This document shows, piece after piece, positions 24,350 to 33,078 of a stretch of DNA of 64,000 bases (within the stretch, counting starts at the first letter, position 1; the number at the start of each line of letters is the position of its first letter). The notes under the pieces were generated by a model, which was not told the DNA's origin, did not search any database, and saw only the letters and a program-made list of their open reading frames with translations. A program made the translations under genes and the position numbers. This DNA is from Paenibacillus humicus NBRC 102415 (lineage in GTDB: Bacteria; Bacillota; Bacilli; Paenibacillales; Paenibacillaceae): assembly GCF_004000905.1 (NCBI RefSeq), contig NZ_BIMD01000012.1:1-64000 (forward strand). Direction: 5' to 3'.

Positions 24350-25285
24350 TCAGAGGAGCCGGTTCAAAGCCTGGGCTTCGACTTCCAGCTGCTCCGCAGC
24401 ATCTCCGATCGAATGGAACTCCGCTACAGCCTCCCGGATCCGGGCTCGGCTGTCCCGCATCGCGGACTGCGACCTGCGGGTGTCTTGGCTGAGCCGGCCG
24501 ATCTTTCCGGATATGGCCTCGACCGTCTCCTCGATCTCCTTGGCGGAGGTCTGCACTCTCTGGGCGAGCTTTCTCACTTCCGTCGCCACGACATTGAACC
24601 CCCGTCCATGCTCCCCGGCATGCGCGGCTTCGATCGCCGCGTTCAGGCCGAGCAGATGCGTCTGGGACGAAATCTCTCCGATGATCTGGACGATGCCGCC
24701 GACCGCTTCGGCCTGCTGCTCCAGATCCAGAAGAAAGCCGAGCTTCGACTCGCTGTCTTCGACCAGTTCCTCGAACGTCGCCGCAATGCGCTCATTGCGC
24801 CCGATGCCGACTTCTGTCCGCTCCCGCAGCTCCTCCGCCATTCCCGTCAGCTTCTCCCTCACGCCCGCGGCTGCGGCTTCGCGTTCCGTAATATCGGTCG
24901 CCACCTTCAAGACGGCCTTCACGCCGCCGTCGGCTCCGATAATCGGCATATAGGTCGCTTCCAGCCACAGCTTCCTCCCGTCCTTGGCCAGACGCAGAAT
25001 CTTCTCCTGGAATTTGCGGCCTTTCCTCAATTCTTCCCATAGCTTCAGATAGGCCTCGCTGGCTGCAAATTCAGCCGTGCAAAACTCCCTGTGATGCAGG
25101 CCCGGCAGCTCGTCCTTCCGGTATCCCATTGCCGCGGCAAAGTTTTCATTGGCCCAGAGCACATTTCCTTGGGCATCGAACTCGATCATCGCCAAAGCCT
25201 GCTCAAGCGCAGCCAGGACGGAATTCCCCTCCAGCACTTGCGTGCTCTCAGGTGTTAGGTGGGCTATTGTACTCAAAGATGACAC
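24350..25285 (-). CDS. Soluble PAS-containing methyl-accepting chemotaxis protein
   Basis: A 311-residue cytoplasmic transducer with no TM helix and no HAMP. The N-terminal PAS domain covers about residues 25-135 ([30 protein letters not shown], then [10 protein letters not shown]). The C-terminal signalling hairpin contains the conserved tip [20 protein letters not shown] followed by [16 protein letters not shown]. The methyl-accepting bundle is much shorter than in full MCPs. The tip would bind CheA/CheW; the PAS domain may sense redox state or a ligand. The start is the GTG at 25285, but its ribosome site is unconvincing, and TTG at 25276 is an alternative. Confidence 0.8.
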   Translation of the reverse strand: MSSLSTIAHLTPESTQVLEGNSVLAALEQALAMIEFDAQGNVLWANENFAAAMGYRKDELPGLHHREFCTAEFAASEAYLKLWEELRKGRKFQEKILRLAKDGRKLWLEATYMPIIGADGGVKAVLKVATDITEREAAAAGVREKLTGMAEELRERTEVGIGRNERIAATFEELVEDSESKLGFLLDLEQQAEAVGGIVQIIGEISSQTHLLGLNAAIEAAHAGEHGRGFNVVATEVRKLAQRVQTSAKEIEETVEAISGKIGRLSQDTRRSQSAMRDSRARIREAVAEFHSIGDAAEQLEVEAQALNRLL

Positions 25286-25461
25286 TTCCCCGCGGCTGGT
25301 TTAGGAATCTAGATGTCGGCAGGCATATGGACGTTCATTACCCTTCATTCGGCGGCTTGAACCGTTTCTGTTAACCATCGAGAAAACTATTTTTCGGCGG
25401 GAATACGACCTTCATCGCCATCATGCTCAGAAACCGTTGCCCCGAACGGATCTCCGCGCAC

Positions 25462-25495
25462 AAAAAAGCCCGCCGGCAGCATGGCTCCGGCAGGC
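25462..25495 (-). terminator. Terminator after the GTPase gene
   Basis: GCCTGCCGG/CCGGCGGGC imperfect stem followed on the minus strand by TTTTTT. Confidence 0.75.
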
Positions 25496-25543
25496 CTGTC
25501 GATCCCTTTTCCCAATGCAAGGCCCCGATTTCCCAAAGCCTCC

Positions 25544-27007
25544 TTACCCTTTTGCTTGCTTGCGGAACATGCCGTACAGCTTGCCGATCGTAGCGGTATT
25601 GATATCCATATTGTTCTCGTAGGCATACTTGACCGCGTAGCCGAGCGCCAGCGTCATCGCTCCCGCCACCGAAGCTCCGGCTACGGACCCCGCTCCGGGA
25701 AACAGCTTCAGCACTTGCCTGAATACGCTTTTGCCGATATTGCCGACCACAGTGGCGACGACGAGCTCGCGCGCCGTCTCCTTGCTGATCGGCTTGCCGT
25801 ACAAGACGGCCAGCCGCGTCAGCAGTCCGATCTGCACCGCCGTGATCGGCACGATATCCGCGCCGGGAATCGGAGCCGCTCCGATGGCCGATGCGGAGGC
25901 GGCCGCTCCGAGGATCCACTTGTTAGCCGCCGCCGATTTCTCCTTGAGATTTTTCGCGAACAGCAGATCCTTGGACTTTTTTCGGAGCAGCTCCAGAATG
26001 GCGGCCCTCAGCGCTTCGATATTCTCGCCGGTGCGGGAGGAGACGGGAACGACATCGTACTTGCCTCCGGTCTCCTGCTTCACCCTTGCCGTGATGCGGT
26101 CGACCTCGTCCGCCGCATCGATCTTGTTGAGCACGATCAGAATATTCGGATTCGTGTCCCGGATCGCCTCGAAGGAGCGCTTCTCCGCCTCCGAATATAC
26201 CGTTCCGGCTGCATTCAGAAAGAACAGGATGATGTCCGCCTGACGGTAATAATCCATCGTCTGCTGCGAATTCTCCACCCGCACGTCGTTCAAGCCCGGC
26301 GTATCGACAAAGAAGATCCGCTCCTTGAACAGGTACGGGCGGATATCGGCCGTTTCTCCAGGCTCCGCCCCGACTGCCGCCACCGTCTCGCCGACAATGC
26401 GGTTGAGGGTCGAGGATTTGCCGGCGTTCACGTCGCCGACGAGCGCGATCAGAATATCCTGGTCGAGCTCCCTGCCGATCTCGGCCATATGCTGCTCGTA
26501 CTGCGCCTCCGCGGCTCGTCTCCATTCGACTTCCCAGCCGGAAGCTGCGGGCAGAAGCTCATTCAAGCGTTCCCCGAGAGGAGGCGAGAGCAGGCTGGAG
26601 TCCGGGCGGGAATCATCCATACCGGCTGCAAGCGCGCACATGGAGCCTCCTTCCGCCGGGTGGACCAGCAGAGCGCCGGCGCTCTGCTGGCTCGACGCCT
26701 GATCCAGCTCGGCAGCGGCGGCATAAGCATCCGCGGCATCCCCTCCCGAGGGCGCCGCCGCGCTTGCCCCGTCCTCGGAGCCATCCGGGAACGCCGCCGC
26801 GTACGATGCGATGCCATCCGTCAGCGATGCGGGGGCGCCTGAGGCTTCGGATGAAGCCGCTCCGGCAGGCAATCCGGCCGCCGCCGCACGCCCCGCTTCG
26901 ATCATGGCATCCGCCTCGCCTTGCATGGCCTCCTCGGCCATTTTCCGAACGCGATCCGCTTCCGGCAATTCCCGTCCCTCGTCGTGTCCATATACCCGCT
27001 CTTCCAT
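25544..27007 (-). CDS. Era/YeeP-like GTPase with DUF697 C-terminal domain
   Basis: A 487-residue protein. About 150 N-terminal residues are Ala/Gly/Ser-rich and low in complexity. The GTPase domain has G1 LVGDVNAGKSSTLN, G3 DTPGLND, G4 NKID and G5 SSRTG. Between G3 and G4 lies YYRQADIILFFLNAAGTVYSEAE. The C-terminal DUF697/YcjF-like domain (KWILGAAASASAIGAAPIPG, then PITAVQIGLLTRLAVLYG) has hydrophobic helices that may contact the membrane. The family is linked to stress and membrane functions, but the role is not established. The start at 27007 follows AAGGGAGAACTGGGA. Confidence 0.85.
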   Translation of the reverse strand: MEERVYGHDEGRELPEADRVRKMAEEAMQGEADAMIEAGRAAAAGLPAGAASSEASGAPASLTDGIASYAAAFPDGSEDGASAAAPSGGDAADAYAAAAELDQASSQQSAGALLVHPAEGGSMCALAAGMDDSRPDSSLLSPPLGERLNELLPAASGWEVEWRRAAEAQYEQHMAEIGRELDQDILIALVGDVNAGKSSTLNRIVGETVAAVGAEPGETADIRPYLFKERIFFVDTPGLNDVRVENSQQTMDYYRQADIILFFLNAAGTVYSEAEKRSFEAIRDTNPNILIVLNKIDAADEVDRITARVKQETGGKYDVVPVSSRTGENIEALRAAILELLRKKSKDLLFAKNLKEKSAAANKWILGAAASASAIGAAPIPGADIVPITAVQIGLLTRLAVLYGKPISKETARELVVATVVGNIGKSVFRQVLKLFPGAGSVAGASVAGAMTLALGYAVKYAYENNMDINTATIGKLYGMFRKQAKG

Positions 27008-27182
27008 TCCCAGTTCTCCCTTCGGCTCTTCCGTATTCGACCGTCATGAAGTCTTTCTCTCTCTTACCTCGAAAAGGCCCGGCGTGAATCTCTGGCGAAG
27101 CGCCGCGCAGCGGAAGAAAAGGTTGCCCGCACCGCGCCGCGGGTATGATAGCCTCATAACCGTAAAACCAAGGAGGTCCGCT

Positions 27183-27713
27183 ATGAAACCCGTTCCCGAG
27201 CATCGCCCTTCCGTCCGAACATTTTCATTCCGCGATGACGGCAGCATTCCCAACCATCACAGCCTTTCCGTCCTTCTCTATCCTTCGGCCGTCTCCGAGC
27301 CGGGACGGATGGAGCCGCTCTTCGCCTCCAACGGATGGGGAAATACGTGGACGAACGGAGTCTTTTCCTATCATCACTACCACAGCAATGCCCATGAGGC
27401 GCTCGGCGTCGTGCGCGGCAGCGCCAAGCTCCAGCTGGGAGGAGAGCAAGGAGAGATCGTCGAGGTTCAGGCAGGCGACGTGATCGTCCTGCCGGCAGGA
27501 ACCGGACACAAGAAGCTTCAGGCGAGCGCCGATTTCCTTGTCTCCGGCGGTTATCCCGGAGGCATGGATTACAACATCCGCACAGGCAAGCCCGGCGAGC
27601 GTCCGCGCGTTCTGGAGGAGATCCGGCTCGTGCCGATGCCCGTTTCCGATCCCGTCTTCGGAAGGGAAGGACCGCTTCTGACGCTGTGGGACCAAACCGA
27701 AGGGTTCAAATAG
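27183..27713 (+). CDS. Cupin-domain protein (YjlB-like)
   Basis: A 176-residue single cupin. The metal-binding motif 1 is HYHSNAHEALGVVRGSAKLQLGG (first His of HYHSNAHE near residue 64) and motif 2 is GDVIVLPAGTGHKKL. The extended N-terminus and the conserved NGWGNTWTNGVFSYHHYH region resemble Bacillus YjlB. The activity is unknown. The start at 27183 has AAGGAGGTCCGCT. A TATGAT at about 27144 may be the -10 element. Confidence 0.8.
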   Translation: MKPVPEHRPSVRTFSFRDDGSIPNHHSLSVLLYPSAVSEPGRMEPLFASNGWGNTWTNGVFSYHHYHSNAHEALGVVRGSAKLQLGGEQGEIVEVQAGDVIVLPAGTGHKKLQASADFLVSGGYPGGMDYNIRTGKPGERPRVLEEIRLVPMPVSDPVFGREGPLLTLWDQTEGFK

Positions 27714-27867
27714 AGAATACGGCGGACTTGGCTCCAACATTGGAGCCGGCTGCTCCGGCGAAAGCAACGATGGAGCCGGCCCCTTTCCATACCTGCGCAG
27801 GAGAAGCATAGGTCAGGCATGGAATTAAGATAACCCTTCTTTATTTCCTTTTTTCGGCTTAAAATAG

Positions 27868-27883
27868 AAGTGAGTAATCACTT
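27868..27883. promoter_or_regulatory. Candidate TetR operator upstream of the ABC exporter operon
   Basis: AAGTGAGTAATCACTT is a perfect 6-4-6 inverted repeat just downstream of a TAAAAT -10-like box (27859-27864). It sits 23 nt before the ABC ATPase start. The TetR regulator encoded by the third gene of this operon is the obvious candidate to bind it. The site is directly visible; the pairing with this TetR is inference. Confidence 0.6.
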
Positions 27884-27906
27884 TTTTTGAAGGAGTTGAA
27901 GCCTCC

Positions 27907-28644
27907 ATGGATCATCCAACGCTTCCAGCCGCAGACCTGCGGCAGATTACCCGCCGCCTGGGCAATCGTGAAGTGCTGAGGAACCTCAGCCTGCAGATTC
28001 CTCGCGGCCGGCTGACCGGCCTGCTCGGCCCGTCGGGCTCCGGGAAGACAACGCTTGTCAAGCTGCTGGCCGGCATCGACAAGGCCGATGAAGGCGAAGT
28101 GACCGTTCTTGGCCGGAGCATGCCAGCCTTGCCCGTGCTGCAGCGCATCGGGTATATGGCGCAGTCAGACGCTCTCTATGCCGATCTGACCGCCAAGGAC
28201 AATCTGGTCTTCTTCGGGAAGCTCTACGGGCTGCGCGGAAGCCGATTGCAGGAAAGGATCGCCGCCGTAATGGCGCTCGTCGCCCTGGACGATCATCTCC
28301 ACAAGAGCGTCGCAGCCTATTCCGGAGGCATGAAGCGGCGGCTGTCGCTGGCCATCTCGCTGCTGCACGAGCCGGAGCTGCTGCTGCTCGACGAGCCGAC
28401 GGTCGGCATCGACCCCGTGCTGCGCCAATCCATCTGGCGGGAGCTGCTGCAGCTGCGCGACGGCGGCACGACGATTCTGATGACGACTCACGTCATGGAC
28501 GAAGCCGAGAAATGCGACTCCATCGCCTTCATCCGCAGCGGCGAGCTGACCGCCGCCGGATCTCCGCGCGAGCTGATGGAGCGCAGCGGCGCCTCCAGCA
28601 TCGAGCAGGCGTTCATCGCCATGGGAGAGGGTGTCACCGCATGA
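27907..28644 (+). CDS. ABC-2 type transporter ATP-binding protein
   Basis: A 245-residue ABC ATPase. Walker A is [17 protein letters not shown] (about 37-53), the Q-loop lies in [14 protein letters not shown], the signature is [12 protein letters not shown], Walker B is [13 protein letters not shown] and the H-switch is MTTHVMDEA. It overlaps the permease gene by ATGA. ABC-2 pairs of this type usually export drugs or lipids. The substrate is unknown, but the downstream TetR suggests inducible efflux. Confidence 0.9.
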   Translation: MDHPTLPAADLRQITRRLGNREVLRNLSLQIPRGRLTGLLGPSGSGKTTLVKLLAGIDKADEGEVTVLGRSMPALPVLQRIGYMAQSDALYADLTAKDNLVFFGKLYGLRGSRLQERIAAVMALVALDDHLHKSVAAYSGGMKRRLSLAISLLHEPELLLLDEPTVGIDPVLRQSIWRELLQLRDGGTTILMTTHVMDEAEKCDSIAFIRSGELTAAGSPRELMERSGASSIEQAFIAMGEGVTA

Positions 28645-29687
28645 GGACGCGCGCTCTCGCCTACCGCATCATCCGCCAGTTCCTGCGCGACAAGCGCACG
28701 CTCGCGCTGCTGTTCCTGGCGCCGCTGCTCGTGCTGACGCTCATGAATTTCGTCTTCGGCGGCGCCTCCCCGGCCCCTTCCATCGGCCTCGTCACCGTCC
28801 CGGGGACTTCGCAGGAGACCGTGTCCCAACAGCTTCGTCAGGCCGGTGCGACCATCCGCGGCTATGGAGACTCCAAGTCGGGAGAGACCGCTCTGGAGCA
28901 TGGGGATATCGACGCTCTGCTGGATCTGGGAGGCGCCGCGCCGCGCATCGCGCTGGAGGGAACCGATCCTGCCGTATCCAAGGCGTCGCTCGGGCTTCTC
29001 CAACAAGCTCTTTCCCCCGGCGCCGCGGCATCCGGGAGCATGGACGGCAAGCTGCAGGTGGACTACCTGCACGGCTCCGCAAGCCTAAGCTCCTTCGACG
29101 CCTTCGGCCCCGTGCTCGTCGGCCTGTTCGGGTTCTTCTTCGTCTTCCTGCTGGCCGGCGTTTCCTTCCTGCGCGAGCGGACGACCGGGACGCTGGAGCG
29201 GCTGCTGGCCGCGCCGATCCGCAGATGGGAAGTCGTCGCCGGCTATCTGGGCGGATTCGGCTTGTTCACCCTGCTTCAAGCCGCCCTCATCGCCTGGTAC
29301 TCCACGTCGGTGCTTGGCTTGTATATGGAGGGCTCCTTCTGGCTGCTCATGCTCGTGAACCTACTGCTGGCGCTGACGGCGCTCACTCTCGGCACGCTCC
29401 TCTCCACTTATGCGGGCAACGAGTTCCAGATCATTCAATTCATCCCCCTCGTCATCGTGCCGCAAGTGTTCTTCTCCGGCCTCTTCAACCTCGATGCCAT
29501 GAATGAATGGCTGAGGCATATCCGCCTCGTCATGCCCCTCTATTACGGCGCCGACGCGCTGAAGGGCGTCATGCTGAGGGGAGAAGGGCTTGCCTCCATA
29601 TGGCCTGATCTCGCCGTGCTGTTCGGCTTCTCCCTGTTGTTCGCCCTGCTCAATGTGCTGGCGCTCAAGAAGCAGCGCTCCATTTAA
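28641..29687 (+). CDS. ABC-2 type transporter permease
   Basis: A 348-residue permease. TM1 (LALLFLAPLLVLTLMNFVF) is followed by a large extracytoplasmic loop of about 130 residues and then five C-terminal helices. The ABC-2 hallmark FLRERTTGTLERLLAAPIRRWEVVAGY lies at about 175-201. FFSGLFNLDAMNEWLRHI, typical of the family, is also present. It is the partner of the ATPase that overlaps it. Confidence 0.88.
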   Translation: MRTRALAYRIIRQFLRDKRTLALLFLAPLLVLTLMNFVFGGASPAPSIGLVTVPGTSQETVSQQLRQAGATIRGYGDSKSGETALEHGDIDALLDLGGAAPRIALEGTDPAVSKASLGLLQQALSPGAAASGSMDGKLQVDYLHGSASLSSFDAFGPVLVGLFGFFFVFLLAGVSFLRERTTGTLERLLAAPIRRWEVVAGYLGGFGLFTLLQAALIAWYSTSVLGLYMEGSFWLLMLVNLLLALTALTLGTLLSTYAGNEFQIIQFIPLVIVPQVFFSGLFNLDAMNEWLRHIRLVMPLYYGADALKGVMLRGEGLASIWPDLAVLFGFSLLFALLNVLALKKQRSI

Positions 29688-29733
29688 ACGAGCCTGCCGG
29701 CTGTGTTACGATGGACGCCATAAGGAGTTGGCA

Positions 29734-30393
29734 ATGATGAACGATGAGAGAGAACCATGGCTGGAGGAGCTGCTGCAGGGCGGCGAAGGCAAGATGACCG
29801 ACAAGCAGGCGCGCATCATCGCCGCCGCAGCGGATCTGTTCGCCGAGAAAGGGTATGCCTCCTCCTCCACGAGCGAGATCGCCTCCAGGGCGGGCGTTGC
29901 CGAAGGAACGATATTCCGCCACTACAAGACGAAGAAGGACCTGCTGCTGACGATTGCGAAGCCGGCGATCATCAAGCTGCTGGCCCCCTTTCTGCTGCGG
30001 GAATTCAAGGACGTGCTCCATGCCCGCTACGGCGCCTACGAGGAGTTCCTCCGGGCCATGGCTACGAACCGGCTGCAGTTCATTTCCCAGAACAAGCGGC
30101 TGTTCAAGGTGCTGCTCCAGGAGCTGCCCTTCCACCCCGAGCTTCAGCAGCAGGCCAGGGAAACGCTGATGCCGCTCGTCCTTCCCCAGCTGCTGTCGGT
30201 CATTCGGAAGTTCCAGGACGAGGGCAGCCTCGCCCCGCTGCCGCCCTTGACCGTTCTCCGGCTTACCGCCTCCGGCATCATGGGCTATATCCTCGCCCAT
30301 CTGGTCGCCGCCGATCAGAACGCCGACGGCTGGGACGAGACGGCCGAGCTCGAAGCGACGATCGCGTTTCTGGCGAAGGGGCTCGCACCCTGA
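29734..30393 (+). CDS. TetR/AcrR-family regulator of the ABC exporter operon
   Basis: A 219-residue regulator. The N-terminal helix-turn-helix is ADLFAEKGYASSSTSEIASRAGVAEGTIFRHYKTKKDLL, here running from about residue 33 to 71. The C-terminal ligand domain is helical. The first ATG (29734) has AAGGAGTTGGCA upstream; the next codon is also ATG. It is the third gene of the operon, 46 nt after the permease. It is likely to control its own operon through the inverted repeat at 27868-27883. Confidence 0.85.
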   Translation: MMNDEREPWLEELLQGGEGKMTDKQARIIAAAADLFAEKGYASSSTSEIASRAGVAEGTIFRHYKTKKDLLLTIAKPAIIKLLAPFLLREFKDVLHARYGAYEEFLRAMATNRLQFISQNKRLFKVLLQELPFHPELQQQARETLMPLVLPQLLSVIRKFQDEGSLAPLPPLTVLRLTASGIMGYILAHLVAADQNADGWDETAELEATIAFLAKGLAP

Positions 30394-30498
30394 CAAGTCC
30401 GTCCAGAGGGGAAGGAAGCGGCGCTTCACCCCTCAGGCGGGAAGTCTTCGAGATCGAGGCGGGGTCCCCGTCAGCCCGGCTTCCGACTGATTATGCCC

Positions 30499-30520
30499 GC
30501 CCGCCCGAGGCGGGCTTTTT
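30499..30520 (+). terminator. Terminator of the ABC/TetR operon
   Basis: GCCCGCC/GGCGGGC stem with a 3-nt loop and TTTTT. Confidence 0.8.
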
Positions 30521-30605
30521 GGCGAGGCTCCGCTGCCTTGATTAACCGGCCGCCTCCGAAGGTTAATGATGCGGAAACGACAAGCAGAAGGGTGATTTCC
30601 GCACG

Positions 30606-32087
30606 ATGGAGCGCAACCATACGATGATGCAGTTTTTTGAATGGCATGTACCCGCCGACGGCCGCCATTGGCAGCGGCTCAAGGAAAGGTCCGCCGAGCT
30701 TAAGGCAGCCGGCATTGATGCCGTCTGGATCCCTCCCGCCACCAAAGCCTCCTCTCCGGAGGACAACGGCTACAGCATCTACGACCTGTACGATCTGGGC
30801 GAATTCGACCAGAAGGGCGCTGTCCGCACGAAATACGGGACGAAGGCGGAGCTGCTCGAAGCTATTCAGGCCTGCAAGCTGGAAGGCATCGCCGTCTATG
30901 CGGATCTCGTCATGAACCATAAGGCCGGCGCGGACGAGAAGGAGAAGTTCAAGGTGGTCGAAGTCGAAGGCGACAACCGCCAGGAGGAGATATCCGATGC
31001 CCGTAACATCGAGGGATGGACGAGATTCACGTTCCCCGGACGCGGCGGCAAGTACTCGGACTTCACCTGGAACTTCAACCATTTCAATGGAACCGACTTC
31101 GACGCCAAGCGGGACGAGACCGGCGTATACCGCATCCTCGGCGAGAACAAGGACTGGAACGAGAATGTCGACGACCAGTTCGGCAACTACGACTACCTGA
31201 TGTTCGCCAACATCGATTACAACAACCCTGAGGTCAGGGAAGAAATGATCAAATGGGGCAAATGGCTGGTCAAGGAAACGGGCGTGGACGGCTTCCGGCT
31301 GGACGCGATCAAGCATATCGACCATACGTTCATCCGTGATTTCGCCCATGCCGTCCGGGAAGATCAGGACGGTCCGTTCTACATTGTGGGCGAGTTCTGG
31401 AACAGCATTCCGGAGGACTGCTTCGCTTATCTGGATGCGGTGGAGAGCAGCGTCGACCTGTTCGACGCCCCCCTTCATTACCGGTTCAAGGAAGCGGCCC
31501 AGGCCGGTCAAGGCTTCGACCTGCGCACGATCTTCGACGGCTCCATCGTCAAGGAACGCCCTCTGGAGGCGGTGACGCTCGTCGACAACCATGACACCCA
31601 GCCGGGGGAAGCGCTGGAATCGTGGGTGGACGACTGGTTCAAGCAGAGCGCATATGCGCTTATCCTGCTCCGCAAGGACGGCTATCCGGTCGTTTTCTAC
31701 GGAGATTATTACGGCATCGGCGGAGAGGCTCCGGTAGAAGGCAAGAAGATGGCCATCGACCCGCTGCTGTACGCCCGCTATCACCGCGCTTACGGCGATC
31801 AGGACGACTACTTCGACGATCCGAATGTGATCGGATGGGTGCGCAGGGGCGTGCAGGAATTCGAGCGCTCCGGATGCGCGGTCGTGGTCTGCAACAAGGA
31901 GGAATGCTCCAAGCGGATGTTCGTCGGCGAGGAACGCTCCGGCCAGGTGTGGGTCGATCTTACCAATACCCGCGCGGAGCGGATCGTCATCGGCGAGGAC
32001 GGATTCGCTGATTTCCCGGTAAATGGCGGCAGCGTCTCGGTATGGGCGCTGCCCGAGTTCGACGTAGAGCCTGAGGGCGGCGAATAG
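30606..32087 (+). CDS. Cytoplasmic alpha-amylase (GH13 subfamily 5 type)
   Basis: A 493-residue glycoside hydrolase family 13 enzyme that cleaves internal alpha-1,4 bonds of starch, glycogen or maltodextrins. It starts at the barrel (MMQFFEWHVPADG) with no signal peptide, so it acts inside the cell. Catalytic residues are the nucleophile Asp233 in GFRLDAIKH, the acid/base Glu263 in VGEFW and the stabiliser Asp330 in VDNHD. Calcium-site segments ADLVMNHKAGAD are present. The start is weakly supported (GAAGGG is 14 nt upstream). It is preceded by the terminator of the ABC operon and is probably monocistronic. Confidence 0.9.
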   Translation: MERNHTMMQFFEWHVPADGRHWQRLKERSAELKAAGIDAVWIPPATKASSPEDNGYSIYDLYDLGEFDQKGAVRTKYGTKAELLEAIQACKLEGIAVYADLVMNHKAGADEKEKFKVVEVEGDNRQEEISDARNIEGWTRFTFPGRGGKYSDFTWNFNHFNGTDFDAKRDETGVYRILGENKDWNENVDDQFGNYDYLMFANIDYNNPEVREEMIKWGKWLVKETGVDGFRLDAIKHIDHTFIRDFAHAVREDQDGPFYIVGEFWNSIPEDCFAYLDAVESSVDLFDAPLHYRFKEAAQAGQGFDLRTIFDGSIVKERPLEAVTLVDNHDTQPGEALESWVDDWFKQSAYALILLRKDGYPVVFYGDYYGIGGEAPVEGKKMAIDPLLYARYHRAYGDQDDYFDDPNVIGWVRRGVQEFERSGCAVVVCNKEECSKRMFVGEERSGQVWVDLTNTRAERIVIGEDGFADFPVNGGSVSVWALPEFDVEPEGGE

Positions 32088-32207
32088 GACGCCCCGCAGA
32101 TCATTTGCGTTTGCAGACCGGCTTGCCTGCAAAGAAGAAGAAGAGCAGGAGCAGCGTCTCAAAGCCTGAGCCTGCAGCCTGTCCCCCAAAAAAGGAGAGC
32201 TGTGACC

Positions 32208-32714
32208 ATGAATGTAATCGACTCCCTGGAAATGACCCGTTCGGAGCTTGTGGAAGAGGTCCATGCCATACCCGTTGATCTGCTGACGCAGAAGCCCGCG
32301 GGAGGCGGCTGGTCCGTCATGGAGATCCTCGAGCATCTGTCGCTGCTGGAGGCGCGCATCGTCAAGGGCATCGAGGCCTCGCTGCTGGCCCCGGAACGCG
32401 CCGATCTCCGCCCTGCCCCGCTGGAGCTCGTCAAGGACCGCTCCCGCAAGCTTCAAGCTCCAAGCCAGGCCGAGCCTTCCGGGCGCTACCATACGCTCGC
32501 AGATGCGCTGGAGGCTCTCCATGGCGCGCGGCAGCGCACGCTCGAAGCTCTGGCTTCGTCGATAGGCACCGACGCCATGGACAGCCACGGCTTCGACCAC
32601 CCTGCGTTCGGGCCGATGAGCGCCAAGCAATGGGTGGAGCTGATTCCGCTCCATGAAGCGCGCCACCTGGATCAGATTCGGGAGGTTGCCGCAGGCCTGA
32701 AGAGCGGAAGCTGA
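32208..32714 (+). CDS. DinB-like/YfiT-type metal-dependent protein
   Basis: A 168-residue four-helix DinB-fold protein. Putative metal ligands are the His of MEILEHLSLLEARI near residue 41 and the two histidines of LHEARHLDQIREV near the C-terminus. Members include bacillithiol and mycothiol S-transferases, but the activity of this one is unknown. Starts at ATG 32208 and GTG 32202 share the same AAAGGAG; the ATG is preferred. Confidence 0.8.
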   Translation: MNVIDSLEMTRSELVEEVHAIPVDLLTQKPAGGGWSVMEILEHLSLLEARIVKGIEASLLAPERADLRPAPLELVKDRSRKLQAPSQAEPSGRYHTLADALEALHGARQRTLEALASSIGTDAMDSHGFDHPAFGPMSAKQWVELIPLHEARHLDQIREVAAGLKSGS

Positions 32715-32750
32715 CCGACATCACTTGCCGAAGCTTGCTGGAATTAGATA

Positions 32751-32786
32751 GACCGTATCCCGCCTAAGGCGGATACGGTCTTTTTT
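32751..32786 (+). terminator. Intrinsic terminator after the DinB-like gene
   Basis: Long stem GACCGTATCC-CGCC/GGCG-GATACGGTC with a TAA loop and TTTTTT. Confidence 0.9.
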
Positions 32787-32817
32787 GCGCGCATGCTCCT
32801 ATGGCATTCGCCGAAGC

Positions 32818-32855
32818 AAAAAACCGCCTCCCGCCGAAAAGAGCGGCAAAGGCGG
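32818..32855 (-). terminator. Orphan hairpin with minus-strand U run
   Basis: Nested stem CCGCCT..CGCCG/CGGC..AGGCGG with an A run on its left, reading as a terminator on the minus strand. No minus-strand gene lies upstream of it. The rest of the 364-nt gap 32715-33078 contains the DinB terminator and the AT-rich promoter region of the AA10 gene (about 32885-32960), without a clear consensus. Confidence 0.4.
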
Positions 32856-33078
32856 CATTTCCTTTCGCTTCGTCTGGATGAAGCATTATTTACCCCCTGC
32901 TAGGAATATTTTTCCCCTATTGCTTTCACGTTAAATGCCTTATTGTGGTAGCAAGAGACCTTCCAATGTCTCCCACTTTAGCGCAAAGGAGGCCTGTCGC
33001 CGACCCGGAGGAACCCCGTTCCCGCCACGGATCAGACAGAAGGAACTTCATTTATCCATCTTACAGGAGGCATGATTA

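Noticed and set aside
30471-32666. A 731-codon open frame antisense to the alpha-amylase and DinB-like genes
   Set aside because: Mirror frame of real genes in high-G+C DNA; no family motif, no ribosome site, low-quality composition.
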